A stretch of DNA of 23,448 bases from Larix sibirica (lineage: Eukaryota; Streptophyta; Pinopsida; Pinales; Pinaceae): contig NWUY0300007122.1 of NCBI GenBank assembly GCA_004151065.3, positions 25,982 to 49,429 on the forward strand. Direction: 5' to 3'. The translations under genes were made by a program, and so were the position numbers. The notes below the pieces were generated by a model. It was not told the origin of the DNA. It made no database searches and worked only from the letters and a program-made list of their open reading frames with translations. Below are positions 1 to 8,779 of this stretch, one piece after another (the stretch's first letter is position 1; every line of letters begins with the position of its first letter).

Positions 1-990
1 TAAGTTTTTATTTTATAAACGAACATCGATTTTTTAATTACTTTTCATAATATTTTATTTTATGAGTCAACATGGATTTTTTTGAAAAACCACCATGCAC
101 ATACACTAACTGAAACCAACTTGACAGTAAAATTTCAACAAAAGGAATGTTTACCAAGTTATCAAAAATTTGAGCTTAAACTAGTATAGATCCATCTTAA
201 ACCCGTATCTATCAAGCCGAGAGGGATCCAATTTCTTGAGGTGTAATTTTTTTTTAACTTCAATTTTTTACACATCCAAAAAAATTACACTCCCAATTTG
301 ATCATATTGGTGCTTCCTTTATTGTTTTCTTTGATACACTACATGACAACATCTTCTCATACTTTACCATACTAAATATTAAACTGTAAAGCACCTCACT
401 TCTATCAATGCAAAAATATTCTTATTAAATTTTCTCATTCATCCAACCAGTCTTGCTTCTTCCCATAAAGAGGGTGCTCAATTTGTAACTCTCTTAAGAA
501 AATTCTGGATGAATCGTAGGGTTTGAAAACTGGAAGATAATGCGTGAGAAAAAAGCAAGTTGCTCTATTAGTTTTTTAAAATGACATCAATCATGGGATC
601 GTTGGTGTATCATTTTCAGGTTGATGTATCATTTTGAAGAATGTGAATCATGGGAGGTAATTGAATTTTGTGATATGGAAGATTTATTTATGGAATAACT
701 GGCCGAACTTATATGGATTGCAGGTTGCAGGTTACAGCGGGACGCGGCCGATGGACCTCTCTCCACTGCCGTCTCTCGTTTCACATCCCTAGTTTCGCCA
801 CGGGAAAACATCCCCGTCATCCTTCCCATCACTGCCGTTTACTGTATCGCTTCATGTGACAGGATGCCTCACACTGGAGCCCAAGGGCTCACCCGATCCA
901 TTCCCCTTGGGACATTCTTCGCCATACGCGCAGGATGTGCTGATGTGACAGGAATCATACCCTTTCGTCAACCTTTTCCGATATACACCA
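1..990. other. Intergenic region, no gene recognised
   Basis: AT-rich DNA with no supported gene. Bases about 720-960 are clearly richer in GC than the surroundings, with several CpG-containing words (for example acgcggccg near 742). The minus strand is open over 629-832, but the translation matches nothing I recognise and has low complexity, so I do not call a gene. The GC-rich block could be a remnant of a transposable element. A loosely similar pair of segments (about 340-400 and 1925-1975, both with acaacatct and aactgtaaa) suggests another dispersed repeat. Confidence 0.4.
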
Positions 991-1136
991 CATAATATTT
1001 GTGAAAACAGCGAGCACTATACATTTAACAAAAATTAATATTAAATTAAGAAACTTTGATATACATAATATTTGTGAAAACGGCGAGCACTATACATTTA
1101 ACAAAAATTAATATTAAATTAAGAAACTTTGATATA
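991..1136. repeat. 73-bp tandem duplication, two copies
   Basis: The block starting cataatatttgtgaaaac at 991 is repeated at 1064, a period of 73. The copies differ at one visible base (cagcgag against cggcgag). Both end in aagaaactttgatata before the sequence diverges. Such high identity in otherwise decayed DNA points to a recent local duplication. No coding content. Confidence 0.93.
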
Positions 1137-1990
1137 TTAAATATGTTGGAATAGATATCTCCACATATATTATGTTTATTAGTTTGCGTCAATGGACGAT
1201 TGTGACCTATTTTTATGAAATTTTTAGTGAAGTAGTTGGAGTGGTAAAAAAAAAATTTAATCTCTCAAATAAAAAAAGAATTTGAATAATAAAAAATAAA
1301 GATTTAGTAGAAGATTTTTTATATTTTTATGAATTTTTTAATTGAAGTGGTTGGAATTATAAAAATAAGTTATTTATTTCTGTCATAAAAAAATAAGATC
1401 TAGTCTAAGATTATATTATTAGATTTTGTCAATAATAATTTTAAAAGTAAAAGAATGTTTAATTTCCAAACCATGGGTTATTTTGAGGTAGTGGTTGGAT
1501 GTGTTTGTACTCAAAAAGATTGTATTAGATGATCGATCTTATGACCCACTCACACATAATTCGATCAAAGCCCACATCATGTCCTCTAGTATAAACCCTT
1601 GAACAAGAAGCATAGTTGGTACATGTAAAGGTATAAGGGAGAGACACCATTAGTGGTGCATCCAAACTTGGGTGACTTAATTCTCCACGTTCTTGAGCTC
1701 TTTTTTCCTCCAAATTTTTATCACATATACTTTGGCCTGTTCTCTATCTAACCATATTGGTCTTGAGGTGTGACTGATACCATATAAACCACAAAAAATG
1801 TAAAAAAAACTTTGTGTGATAAATAATTTAAAAAAATATGAAAATATTCACAATGACTTGTACATAAAGTAATTTTATGAAGCACTTATGGTAACTAGTT
1901 TTTCCAAGATTGGGGTCTACCNNACAACATCTCTCCCATACTGAACTGTAAAACACTTGGCTACTCTCCATACACCGTAACATCATTGAT
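1137..1990. other. AT-rich intergenic region with degenerate repeats
   Basis: No gene supported. Two loosely similar segments, at about 1210-1250 and 1325-1365, share tttttatgaa followed by an agtggttgga-like word, so an old tandem repeat with a period near 115 is likely. The assembly holds two undetermined bases at 1922-1923. The minus-strand open stretch at 1525-1713 resembles no known protein and is treated as chance. Confidence 0.4.
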
Positions 1991-2050
1991 GTGTCAGATG
2001 AGCATGCTTACGAAGGTCTATTTTCAGCGTCGACTGTCTGTTTCCCTCCA

Positions 2051-2134
2051 TCACGAGAAAATTTGTACTTCTTCTCCGAGAAGCTCATTTTCACGAGACA
2101 ATTTATACAACGACGACTCCGGGAAGCTCATATT
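2051..2134. repeat. Degenerate 40-bp tandem repeat upstream of the gene
   Basis: tcacgagaaaatttgtac at 2051 recurs as tcacgagacaatttatac at 2091. Each copy continues to an aagctcat word (about 2081 and 2124). This is a two-copy repeat with several substitutions and a small indel. A partial third start (ccatcacga) appears at about 2216. It lies about 400 bp upstream of the start codon at 2529 and may be part of the upstream regulatory region. Confidence 0.7.
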
Positions 2135-2191
2135 TTGAGGCAAGTGGCAAAAGAATATGAGAAACCAGACTATTCGCGAGTCGCATTAAAA

Positions 2192-2273
2192 TCTTTTGAC
2201 TTTTCTGCACTATTTCCATCACGACACTCAACGGGCTTTTAATGTGATTCTTTTGACTTTTCTGCACTATTTC
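2192..2273 (+). promoter_or_regulatory. Identical 25-bp direct repeat carrying W-box cores
   Basis: A 25-base word beginning tcttttgacttttctgcac is present at 2192-2216 and again, without change, at 2249-2273. Each copy contains TTGACT (2196-2201 and 2253-2258). This fits the W-box consensus TTGAC(C/T) bound by WRKY factors. Paired W-boxes upstream of a gene are typical of defence- or stress-responsive plant promoters. That WRKY proteins regulate this gene is inference only. Confidence 0.55.
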
Positions 2274-2380
2274 TTTACCCGTGAATATGTAATAAAGGAG
2301 ACAACTATTCGCAGCAAAGTGCCGTGAGATATGTGAATGGATCGTCTTTTAGGGCTTTAGTTGATGAACCAACTTACAAT

Positions 2381-2477
2381 CCAATGGCCCACTATCGCAA
2401 GTAGGGCAATATGAGGTAACCCACATTCGCCAGCGGTGCGGGGCTAAATCATTTTATCCAGTGTATATATATAATAA
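2381..2477 (+). promoter_or_regulatory. Core promoter: CCAAT box and TATA box
   Basis: CCAAT lies at 2381-2385. An alternating run, tatatatataataa (about 2464-2477), makes a strong plant TATA box. Transcription would be expected to start near 2495-2510, leaving a short leader before the ATG at 2529. The spacing of about 80 bases between the two elements is normal. This supports the forward-strand gene and the choice of the 2529 start. Confidence 0.65.
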
Positions 2478-2528
2478 CCAGCCACAACGATTTTGTACCA
2501 AACGGTTCATCATTCTAAGGCATTGGCA

Positions 2529-3393
2529 ATGGCAGAAGGTATGGTACAGTGTGGACAAAACGTAAGGATTTCATTTGGGGTCTGCAAACCCCATGAAGGC
2601 TGCCACATTGACGATGTGGTGGCTCACCTAGTGGGAGTAGCTGCCTGCATTGAGAAGCGTAGCGGCAACAGTCAATCAGATATTAGCATGACCATCCTCA
2701 GGAGTATTCGTGGGAATTGGGTATGGATTCTTCTCTTTTTTATAAGATTTTACAGTCACACCCTACGATAATTGTTAATTCAGTTCATGCATCTTATTCA
2801 ACGCAGGCTGCGGTATTTGCAGAGAGAAAGGGCAAGGCTGATGCGAATCCATATTTGATAAATCTTCCAGAGGTAACCCACCAATCAAATATAAGATTTC
2901 AGTTCAGTTCTCCCATGTACCTTACATCATCTATTTAGTTAACAGATAAATGGTTTGTTGATTGCAGGCTGCCTCATTCACGAAGGGATTATGTTCCGTT
3001 GTTCGGATGGTGGACTACGGATGGTTTGAATTGAATTGCGAAGAGAACAAAGAGAGGTGCCAGGTTGGGAAAAAACGCATAGGAGACGTCTTTGGGGTGC
3101 GAAGAATATATTCGGGCGGTAAAAATCAGGAAAAACTGGCTTACTCTTGTCTTGCTGTATTGAAGTCTTATTTCGCAAAGACAGAGGGTTTGCATTCTTA
3201 CACATTCTATAACTCCTTGGATGGTAAGCTTATAATCGGATTGGGAAAGTGGGAAAGTGTAGATACAGCGTCTACTGCGATGAATAAACCGAATGGCTTC
3301 CCTGGGGAAGCATTTTGGAATTGTCTAGGAGTGAAGAAGCTCAAGTATGATATCTGCCGGGTTGTGTATGTAACAGACGAAGACAAAGAATAA
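2529..3393 (+). CDS. Three-exon gene, ABM-like (dimeric alpha/beta barrel) protein, family not assigned
   Basis: Spliced model: exons 2529-2720, 2807-2872 and 2968-3393, introns of 86 and 95 bp. Donors are GTATGG and GTAACC, acceptors ACGCAG and TTGCAG. All junctions are phase 0 and the product is about 227 residues ending at TAA 3391-3393. The start ATG (MAEGMVQC) sits about 50 bases below a TATA box; an in-frame ATG at 2541 is an alternative. Exon 3 is the best-preserved coding stretch in the window. Its second half has an ABM-like pattern: a helix (YSCLAVLKSYFAKTEGLH), a strand pair (YTFYNSLDG, KLIIGLGKWES) and a final strand (LKYDICRVVYVT). The N-terminal half may be a second, diverged copy (SMTILRSIRGNW, then AAVFAERKGKAD). 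No signal peptide or membrane segment is visible. I know no named family with confidence and no reaction is assigned. ABM-type proteins include small oxygenases and stress-response barrels. Confidence 0.72.
2721..2806 (+). other. Intron 1 of the ABM-like gene
   Basis: It begins GTATGG directly after the TGG codon at 2718-2720 and ends ttcaacgCAG at 2806. It is 86 bp long, AT-rich, and has a T-rich stretch after the donor. The reading frame stays open for 17 codons of the intron, so an unspliced reading continues to about 2768 before a stop. Confidence 0.7.
2873..2967 (+). other. Intron 2 of the ABM-like gene
   Basis: It begins GTAACC after the GAG codon at 2870-2872 and ends gattgCAG at 2967. 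It is 95 bp long. The unspliced frame reaches a stop at about 2936, so splicing is needed to join the two coding blocks. Exons 2 and 3 both begin with gctgc right after CAG, which is a small coincidence or a trace of an exon-border duplication. Confidence 0.7.
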
Positions 3394-3836
3394 GTAGATC
3401 TTTTTGGTTCTTGCCGTGGCTGTCCTCATGTTACTTCGGCGTGTGGGATTCGGTGCTGTTCAACTTCATACTCATCGGCCCTGTCACAAAATTAAAAATC
3501 GCATAGCAAAACAGCACTTTTCTCTCCCAAAACTCAGAATGCATATACATATTAAGTGCACACCTTTCTAAATTTTGCAGAAACTAAGAACAATTCTAGC
3601 AGTTATGAGTGTAGAACAATTACGGCAGTTATCAAAATATTACTATTATCGAGTGCGTGACGAGATATAATTGTGGCATAGAATCAAATTTTAAGTGGCC
3701 ATAGCCCATCTAGGTTTCATTCGGAGAAGTGTAATTCATTAGTATAGATCGACCTTTAAAAGCAATTGTGATGTATCTCAATATTTGAAATTTTTGTCTT
3801 AAATGAATTTAACCTGACTTTAGATTTAAATTAATG
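3394..3836. other. Downstream region of the ABM-like gene
   Basis: This should hold the 3' untranslated region and polyadenylation site, but no textbook AATAAA is seen; AATAAG overlaps the stop codon. A short duplication with period 26 (agaacaatt...gcagttat at 3587 and 3613) is present. No further gene is supported. Confidence 0.4.
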
Positions 3837-3973
3837 TACTCTCTCTTTATATCCACATACATAAGTACACTAATTTTAAATATACGTATATAAAGAGTTG
3901 AATTTTGTTGAATATACATATCATTGTACTTTTGTTAAATATACATATCATTCTTGGATATAAAGAGAAAGTA
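3837..3973. mobile_element. MITE-like element with 19-bp terminal inverted repeats
   Basis: The left arm tactctctctttatatcca (3837-3855) pairs with tggatataaagagaaagta (3955-3973), with one mismatch. Total length is 137 bp, AT-rich, with no coding capacity. The ends read TA followed by CTCTCTC, with TA at the far end too. This fits the TA target duplication and CTCCCTC-type ends of Stowaway (Tc1/mariner-derived) MITEs, though the match to that consensus is partial. Confidence 0.6.
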
Positions 3974-4078
3974 CATAATTAGTACACTAATTTTAAATAT
4001 ACTTATGTATGGGTTTACATAAGCACATAAGCAATTTTAAAATATACATAAGCACATACATAAGTACACTAATTTTAG
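3860..4078. repeat. AT-rich dispersed repeats around acactaattttaaatatac
   Basis: The word agtacactaattttaaatata occurs near 3868 and 3983, and a variant (agtacactaattttagaaat) near 4063. A second word, acataagcacata, recurs at about 4018-4055. The block lies between the inverted-repeat element and the point where copia similarity stops (about 4079). It may be the sequence that replaced the copia 3' end. Confidence 0.55.
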
Positions 4079-4710
4079 AAATGCAAAATTCAACAATTGT
4101 ATCAATATGTTTACTCTTCTTGTAAAAAATATGTTTCTATGACAATGTAATTGTAGAATTATTATAAGTAAATCTGAGTTGAGTTGGTCATTTGTGTCAA
4201 CAACTTAGTCAAAATTCTCCTCATCCAAACATATTGACGCACCAATCCAATGGCCACTACATACTCATCTTTTGCAGATGATAACATCACAATGGATTGC
4301 TTCTTAGATGCCCAAGCCACTACTCCAAATCCAAAACTAAACACATAACCAAATGTGCTCTTCATGTTATCATTGCATCATGCAAAATGGTTGTTTGTAT
4401 AACCAATCAAATTAAAATTTGAATATGGTGTATAGAGAGTTCCAAACTCTGTTGTTCCGGCAACATATCTTAGTATTATTTTACCATCCTTCCAGTGCAT
4501 ACTCTTTGGGGACACTATAAACCTGGAAATCAAACTCACAACATACATTATATCAGGCCTCATTGCTATGAGATACATGAGATTACCAACTAGTCTCTTA
4601 TACAATGTTGGATCAACACTTGACCCATTATCCTTGTTACTCAGAATTGTACCAATTGCAATTGGTGTTACAACTGGTTTACAATTCACCATCTTGAATC
4701 GACTTAACGA
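4079..4710 (-). pseudogene. Copia RNase H relic, cut off at its end
   Basis: The minus-strand frames carry the copia pattern SRFIVSPKSMHWKDGKIILR, a GYTNNHFA segment, and KSTFGYVFSFG followed by WASKKQSIVMLSSAKDEYV. The catalytic Asp of the family's Y-x-D-x-D segment is Asn here. A TGA at about 4378 replaces what should be Gly right after HFA; the frame is otherwise continuous across it. Downstream, YKKSKHIDTIVEF matches the expected SKHID motif, with further stops. Similarity stops abruptly near 4079, within the last part of the domain. Confidence 0.85.
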
Positions 4711-5161
4711 CTCAGAATATCCTTAACATAATTATATTGACAAATAAAAATTCCTTTCTTAGATTGAGTTACTTCAATACCAAGAAAATATTTCATCACC
4801 CCAAATCACTCATCTCATACTCTATTTTCATGGCTATTTTAAAATCATCAATTGAAATATCTTCAATGAAAATTAAATCATCAACAAACAAACAAACAAT
4901 CAATATTTTACCTTCTTGGTTTACCTTGGAGTATAGGGTTGGTTCACTTGGACTTCTACTGAATCCATTACTTTTCAAATATTCATCAATTATGTTGCAC
5001 CAAACCCAAAATGCCTGTTTCAATCCATACAAGGCTTTCTTCAACCGGTAGAATTTATCTTCCTCTCCATCAATCTCATATCCAAGAGGATGCTTCGTAT
5101 AAACTTATTCCCCCAAGAAATCATTTAAAAACAAAAACTTAACATCCATTTGATACACATT
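4711..5161 (-). pseudogene. Copia reverse transcriptase relic, C-terminal part
   Basis: Clear copia motifs are KALYGLKQ (near 5040), NGFSRSPSEPTLY and the active-site box LFVDDLIF (about 4880-4905), with both Asp residues kept. Other segments contain stops and shifts. Its right edge at 5161 is the gypsy insertion point; the N-terminal part resumes at 12001. Next to the junction the residues YQMDVK are visible, as expected for this point of the copia reverse transcriptase. Confidence 0.88.
5157..5161 (+). repeat. Target-site duplication, left copy (ACATT)
   Basis: ACATT lies immediately before the gypsy 5' LTR start (TGATCC at 5162). The same five bases follow the 3' LTR end at 12001-12005. 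Five bp is the usual length for LTR retrotransposon integration. Confidence 0.93.
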
Positions 5162-5310
5162 TGATCCAGAAGGATCCTAAAAAAAATGATCAAAATTCGT
5201 AGTCTTAAATACGGAAATAAATAGAACCATGACCTAGGGCTCATCAAGAGGTTTCCAACGACACTTGAACGGGTCAAACAGACATTGTATGAAGAAGTTA
5301 TCACATTCTG

Positions 5311-5930
5311 AAATTTTTCTCCAATAGTTAAAAATTTGCAAGAGTGCCAAATGGCATCATCACAAACTCACATGTCCCATGTGGTAGTAGAGATGATGAC
5401 AAATAATCACCCTCAATTGACATGTGGCAGGTATGGAAGGCATGGATGTACATGTGGTAGTATGGTTTTATCGAGGTGGACCAATGTGGCAGCCTCTGAT
5501 TGGCAAAATTGGGCTAAGCTTCTAAAATTATGGTTCATGCACACTAAGCGAGATTAAACTCTAGACCTCTTGGATACCAACCCAATGTCTTACCAAAACA
5601 TCAGTGATCAAGCCTTAAATTTTTTTCTTCAATAATTAAAAATTTGTAGGAGTGCCACATGGCATCATCAAAGATTGCCATGTGGAAGTACAAATGATGA
5701 CGTGGCATCACCCTTAGTTGACATGTGCTAGGTATGGAAGGCACGAATGTAAAAGTGGCCGCATGGGTTTGTTGAAGTGGACCAATGAGGGACCTCCACA
5801 TGGCAGCCTCCGATTGGCCTAGTTGGGCCAAGATTCTAAAATTATGGTTCAAGCGCAACTAGCGGGATTGAATTCCATACCTCCCAGATACCAACCCAAT
5901 GTATTACCAAAACGTCTGTGATCAAGCCTT
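5311..5930 (+). repeat. Internal tandem duplication of about 308 bp in the 5' LTR
   Basis: The segment from tttttctccaatagttaaaa (5314) to gatcaagcctta recurs from tttttcttcaataattaaaa (5622) to gatcaagcctta (5932). Both copies carry the caccctcaattgaca- or cacccttagttgaca-like word and a cattatggttca-like word. The 3' LTR has one copy (about 10735-11050). The two copies have diverged clearly from each other, so the duplication is itself old. Confidence 0.88.
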
Positions 5931-6278
5931 AATATGGATAATGCATAACTTCTATTTAAAGTTTATTTTCCAAGTGGTTGGGCGAAAAAAGAGGTCTGCA
6001 AGAGTTGAACCCTCCGGCGACTAATACAACGCCTTTGCGAACATGCCCAAAGATTCCACTTAACACATATAGTTACCCACTTCGATTTGAAGTGTAAACG
6101 TTGGATATTCTACATAAAATTCGAGGCCAAACCCCCGACCGATCTTCTAGTTGCTCAATGATCCAACGAATGTGCCATCGCATGCTTATTGTTCGAGACA
6201 CCTTGGTTTATCGTTTTGAGATTATTAGTATAGATCTAAAATGATAGGCTGAAGGGGATCAACCCCTTGACCTCACCT

Positions 6279-6286
6279 TATATAAT
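6279..6286 (+). promoter_or_regulatory. LTR TATA box (5' LTR)
   Basis: TATATAAT preceded by cctcacct, conserved at 11404-11411 in the 3' LTR. It marks the likely promoter of the gypsy element, placing the U3/R border a few tens of bases downstream. Confidence 0.6.
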
Positions 6287-6881
6287 ACAAATTTATTTGT
6301 CATTGTGCAAGAGTTTCATGAGTGGAGAATGAGTAATAACAAGTTATAATTGTTGCAGGAAATGTTCTATGTATAGGTTGAGACCCAAAAGGCATAATAA
6401 AGACTTGAGGGTTGAATCTTATTTGTGGCAAAAACAGTGCTTAAACTAGCAAGTTCGAGCTCTGTTTTTGTGAAATGTAATGGGAAGAATTTGTTTTTTG
6501 GCCTATTATTATTAACTGCAAATTGTAAGAGACGACATTTTAGTCACTCTTGGAGGATTTCAAGAGTGAGTGATCTTGTAGGGATTCCCAAACCTTCTTA
6601 ATAGCATTGAGGGAATGCATTTTGCAAGTTGGAGACTATATTTGGTGTATTTCAGCATTTGCACCACATAATAGATCGGTTACCCATAGGAAGAGGACTT
6701 AGAGATGAAACCCATATTGGGTGAAATCTGTTACCGGCTTGGTGTTTCCTTCATGGTCATGTTGTTTTCATATTTACAATCACATATCTACATTCCATTT
6801 AAAATTTCTCCATAATTAATTTTTAAGAACTTAAAAAATTACATTTACATGTATTAAAGTTCCTACTAATTACAGATCAAG

Positions 6882-6899
6882 TTTTCTATTAGAGCAGGT
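6882..6899 (+). other. Gypsy primer binding site, degenerate
   Basis: Just after the 5' LTR end at 6879, ttctattagagcagg corresponds to the usual plant initiator-Met primer site TGGTATCAGAGC plus AGG, with a few substitutions. Its place immediately inside the LTR supports the LTR boundary. Confidence 0.7.
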
Positions 6900-6923
6900 T
6901 GTAATGGGAATTTGCGAGTGTGA

Positions 6924-8080
6924 ATGTTAACCCAATCTAAGTCTAAGCTTGTAAAAGGAACATTGAATGAAGGTGATCCAAAAATTGGTGCAAGACATGC
7001 ATTTCCGTGGACAAAAATGTCATCACCAAATGTTGAAGGAGATACTCCTTTAGTATTGGAAACAACTTTTCTCCAAGATTTGTTGTCCATGAAGACTATG
7101 GTTGAAGAACTATACATAGATTGTCAGAGATTCAAGGAAGATGAACCTTCAGCGAAAGTTGAAGAAGGTAAAAGAGAAGGAGGTTGTGGTGACCCTCCTA
7201 AACCTCTACCATCTCCACCAACATATTTCAGTTCTAGTTCTTCTTTTGATGCAGAGAAGAAACAACCTACAAAATATAAGCCTAATATGCCTTTATTAAG
7301 TCTTGATGTTAAATTTGAATTTCTTGTGTATAACAATGAAATCAATGTAGAGAAGATGGATAATTGGCTTAAATAGATTGAAGTGTATTGCAGAATCCAT
7401 AAGATTTTGGCTGAGGCTGCAAAGGTCCATCTTGTTATTCTTCGTATGGGAGGTAGAACCTTGATATGGTGGGAGAGTAAGACCCAGGATGATCTCTGTA
7501 CAAATGGTAAAGTTACTACTTCTTGAGTTTACATCAACATTGAAGAAATAGTTCTATCCAATAGGCCATATGCAACAAGCTATCATGGACTTGCAAAATT
7601 TAAAGAAATCTAAAGGTCAGCATGTGCAAGAGTATACATAGCAATTTAGGAAGAATCCATTGGCTTTGGGTATTCCACTACATACACAAGAGACACTTCT
7701 CAAATACATTGGTGTGTTACATTCATATTTAAGGCATACTATACTCATGTTTAACCCCTCTACCCTCATTGGAGTCTGTGTCCAAGCTACACATGTGGAA
7801 TCCACGGGGAAGAATACTGTTAATATTTTTTCCAAGAAGCCATTCAATCCTACAAAAATCAAATCTAAAGGAAAAGGGAAAGGTAAGATAACAACTACCA
7901 CGAGAAAAGAAGGTGAAAAACCTTTTGTAATCATTCTAAGAAGGAGGGCCATGACGAATCCCGATGTTGGAAACTTCATCCTGAATTGAAACCAAAGAAA
8001 TTTGGGAAGAAGAAAGGTGAGAAGAAGACTATTGCAACCATCCAACAAGATTTGGGAATTGACTCAGGTGATGAAAGTAA
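6924..8080 (+). pseudogene. Gypsy gag relic with a mutated zinc knuckle
   Basis: An open stretch of about 150 codons begins at 6924 (TTG in this reading; ATG at 7018 also lies in frame). It has an acidic, Pro-rich segment and ends with NVEKMDNWLK before a TAG at 7374. Capsid-like residues follow in broken frames (GRTLIWWESKTQ near 7452-7490). The nucleocapsid knuckle is at 7926-7967: C-N-H-S-K-K-E-G-H-D-E-S-R-C. Its spacing is exactly that of CX2CX4HX4C, but the second Cys is Ser. A basic segment (KPKKFGKKKGEKKT) follows in the next open frame (7986-8411). Frame breaks and the Ser show that gag is non-functional. Confidence 0.82.
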
Positions 8081-8159
8081 AATCACAGCCATGGGCATTC
8101 AAGGTAAATATTCTATTGCAAGTTCTAGCTCTTATATTCCTTCTTCTAAATCTGAAGTT

Positions 8160-8730
8160 AATACTGATGAACAAAAAAGAAGTGAACTATTTCATGTTAG
8201 GGTCATTGCAAAGCAAACAAATGTGGATACTTTGTTTGATAGTAGACCACACACAAATCTTATCTTTGAAAATATTGTGAAGAAATTAGGCCTGGAGACT
8301 AAACCACATCCAAAACCTTATCCATTAGGATGGGTACATGAACATGCTCAATTTCACGTGTCTAAACAATGTAAGTTTCAACTTGCAATTACTGACAAAT
8401 TTACAGATTAGGTAGAGTTGGATGTGATTCCACTTGACATATGTGGGATTGTGTTAGGGAGTCTGTATTTGTATGATAGGAAAGTAGTTTTCTACAGGGA
8501 GGAGAACAAGTACCACCTTGTCAAAGACAGAGTGGAATTCATTGTGAAAGCTCATCACATGAAAACAAAGTTGTGTCTTGTTTCCGTAGGGCAGATGAAG
8601 AAGCTTGTGAATGCTAGCAAAATTTTTGTTCCCGTGATTGTAAAAACTAAAGATAGTGATATATCCGATGCTTTCAAAGGTTGTGATCCTTCTCATNAGT
8701 TGTGTTCTCATGATTGTAAAGGCTAAAGAT
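8160..8730 (+). pseudogene. Gypsy protease relic
   Basis: In the frame of 7986-8411, TLFDSRPHTNLIFENIVKKL matches the retropepsin active-site region of plant gypsy elements, but the D-S-G triad reads D-S-R. A TAG at 8409 interrupts the frame. The same frame resumes at about 8418 with PLDICGIVLGSLYLYDRK and VGQMKKLVNAS, the linker typical of these polyproteins. Loss of the Gly and the internal stop make it inactive. Confidence 0.82.
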
Positions 8731-8775
8731 ATTGATAAGTCCGATGCTTTCAAAGGTTGTGATCCTTCTCATAAA
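8639..8775 (+). repeat. 76-bp duplication inside the gypsy polyprotein
   Basis: The stretch gattgtaaaaactaaagata...ccgatgctttcaaaggttgtgatccttctcat is repeated with a period of 76 (ccgatgcttt at 8665 and 8741). An undetermined base (8697) sits at the seam. Since 76 is not a multiple of three, the duplication also shifts the frame between protease and reverse transcriptase. Confidence 0.85.
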
Positions 8776-8779
8776 GATG

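Larger units (their letters stand above)
5162..6879 (+). repeat. Gypsy 5' LTR (1718 bp)
   Basis: It aligns along its length with 10585-12000. Starts are TTGATCCAGAAGGATCC against TTAGTCCAAGAGGATCC; ends are ...TACAGATCA against ...TAAAGATCA. It is about 300 bp longer because a block of about 308 bp is duplicated inside it (5311-5618 and 5619-5930). A TATATAAT box lies at 6279-6286, in the same context as in the 3' LTR. It keeps the canonical TG start, while the 3' LTR has TA. Confidence 0.92.

Noticed and set aside
629-832. Minus-strand frame of 67 codons in a GC-rich block
   Set aside because: No recognisable domain; Ser-rich tail and short. The GC-rich block is more likely an element remnant.
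1991-2242. Plus-strand open frame of 83 codons upstream of the ABM-like gene
   Set aside because: It overlaps the repeated promoter region, and its translation mirrors the DNA repeats. It has no family-like motif, so it is treated as chance.
2962-2967. Start of exon 3 read as an in-frame Met
   Set aside because: The codon at 2962 is TTG and lies within the splice acceptor TTGCAG, so it is not a start.
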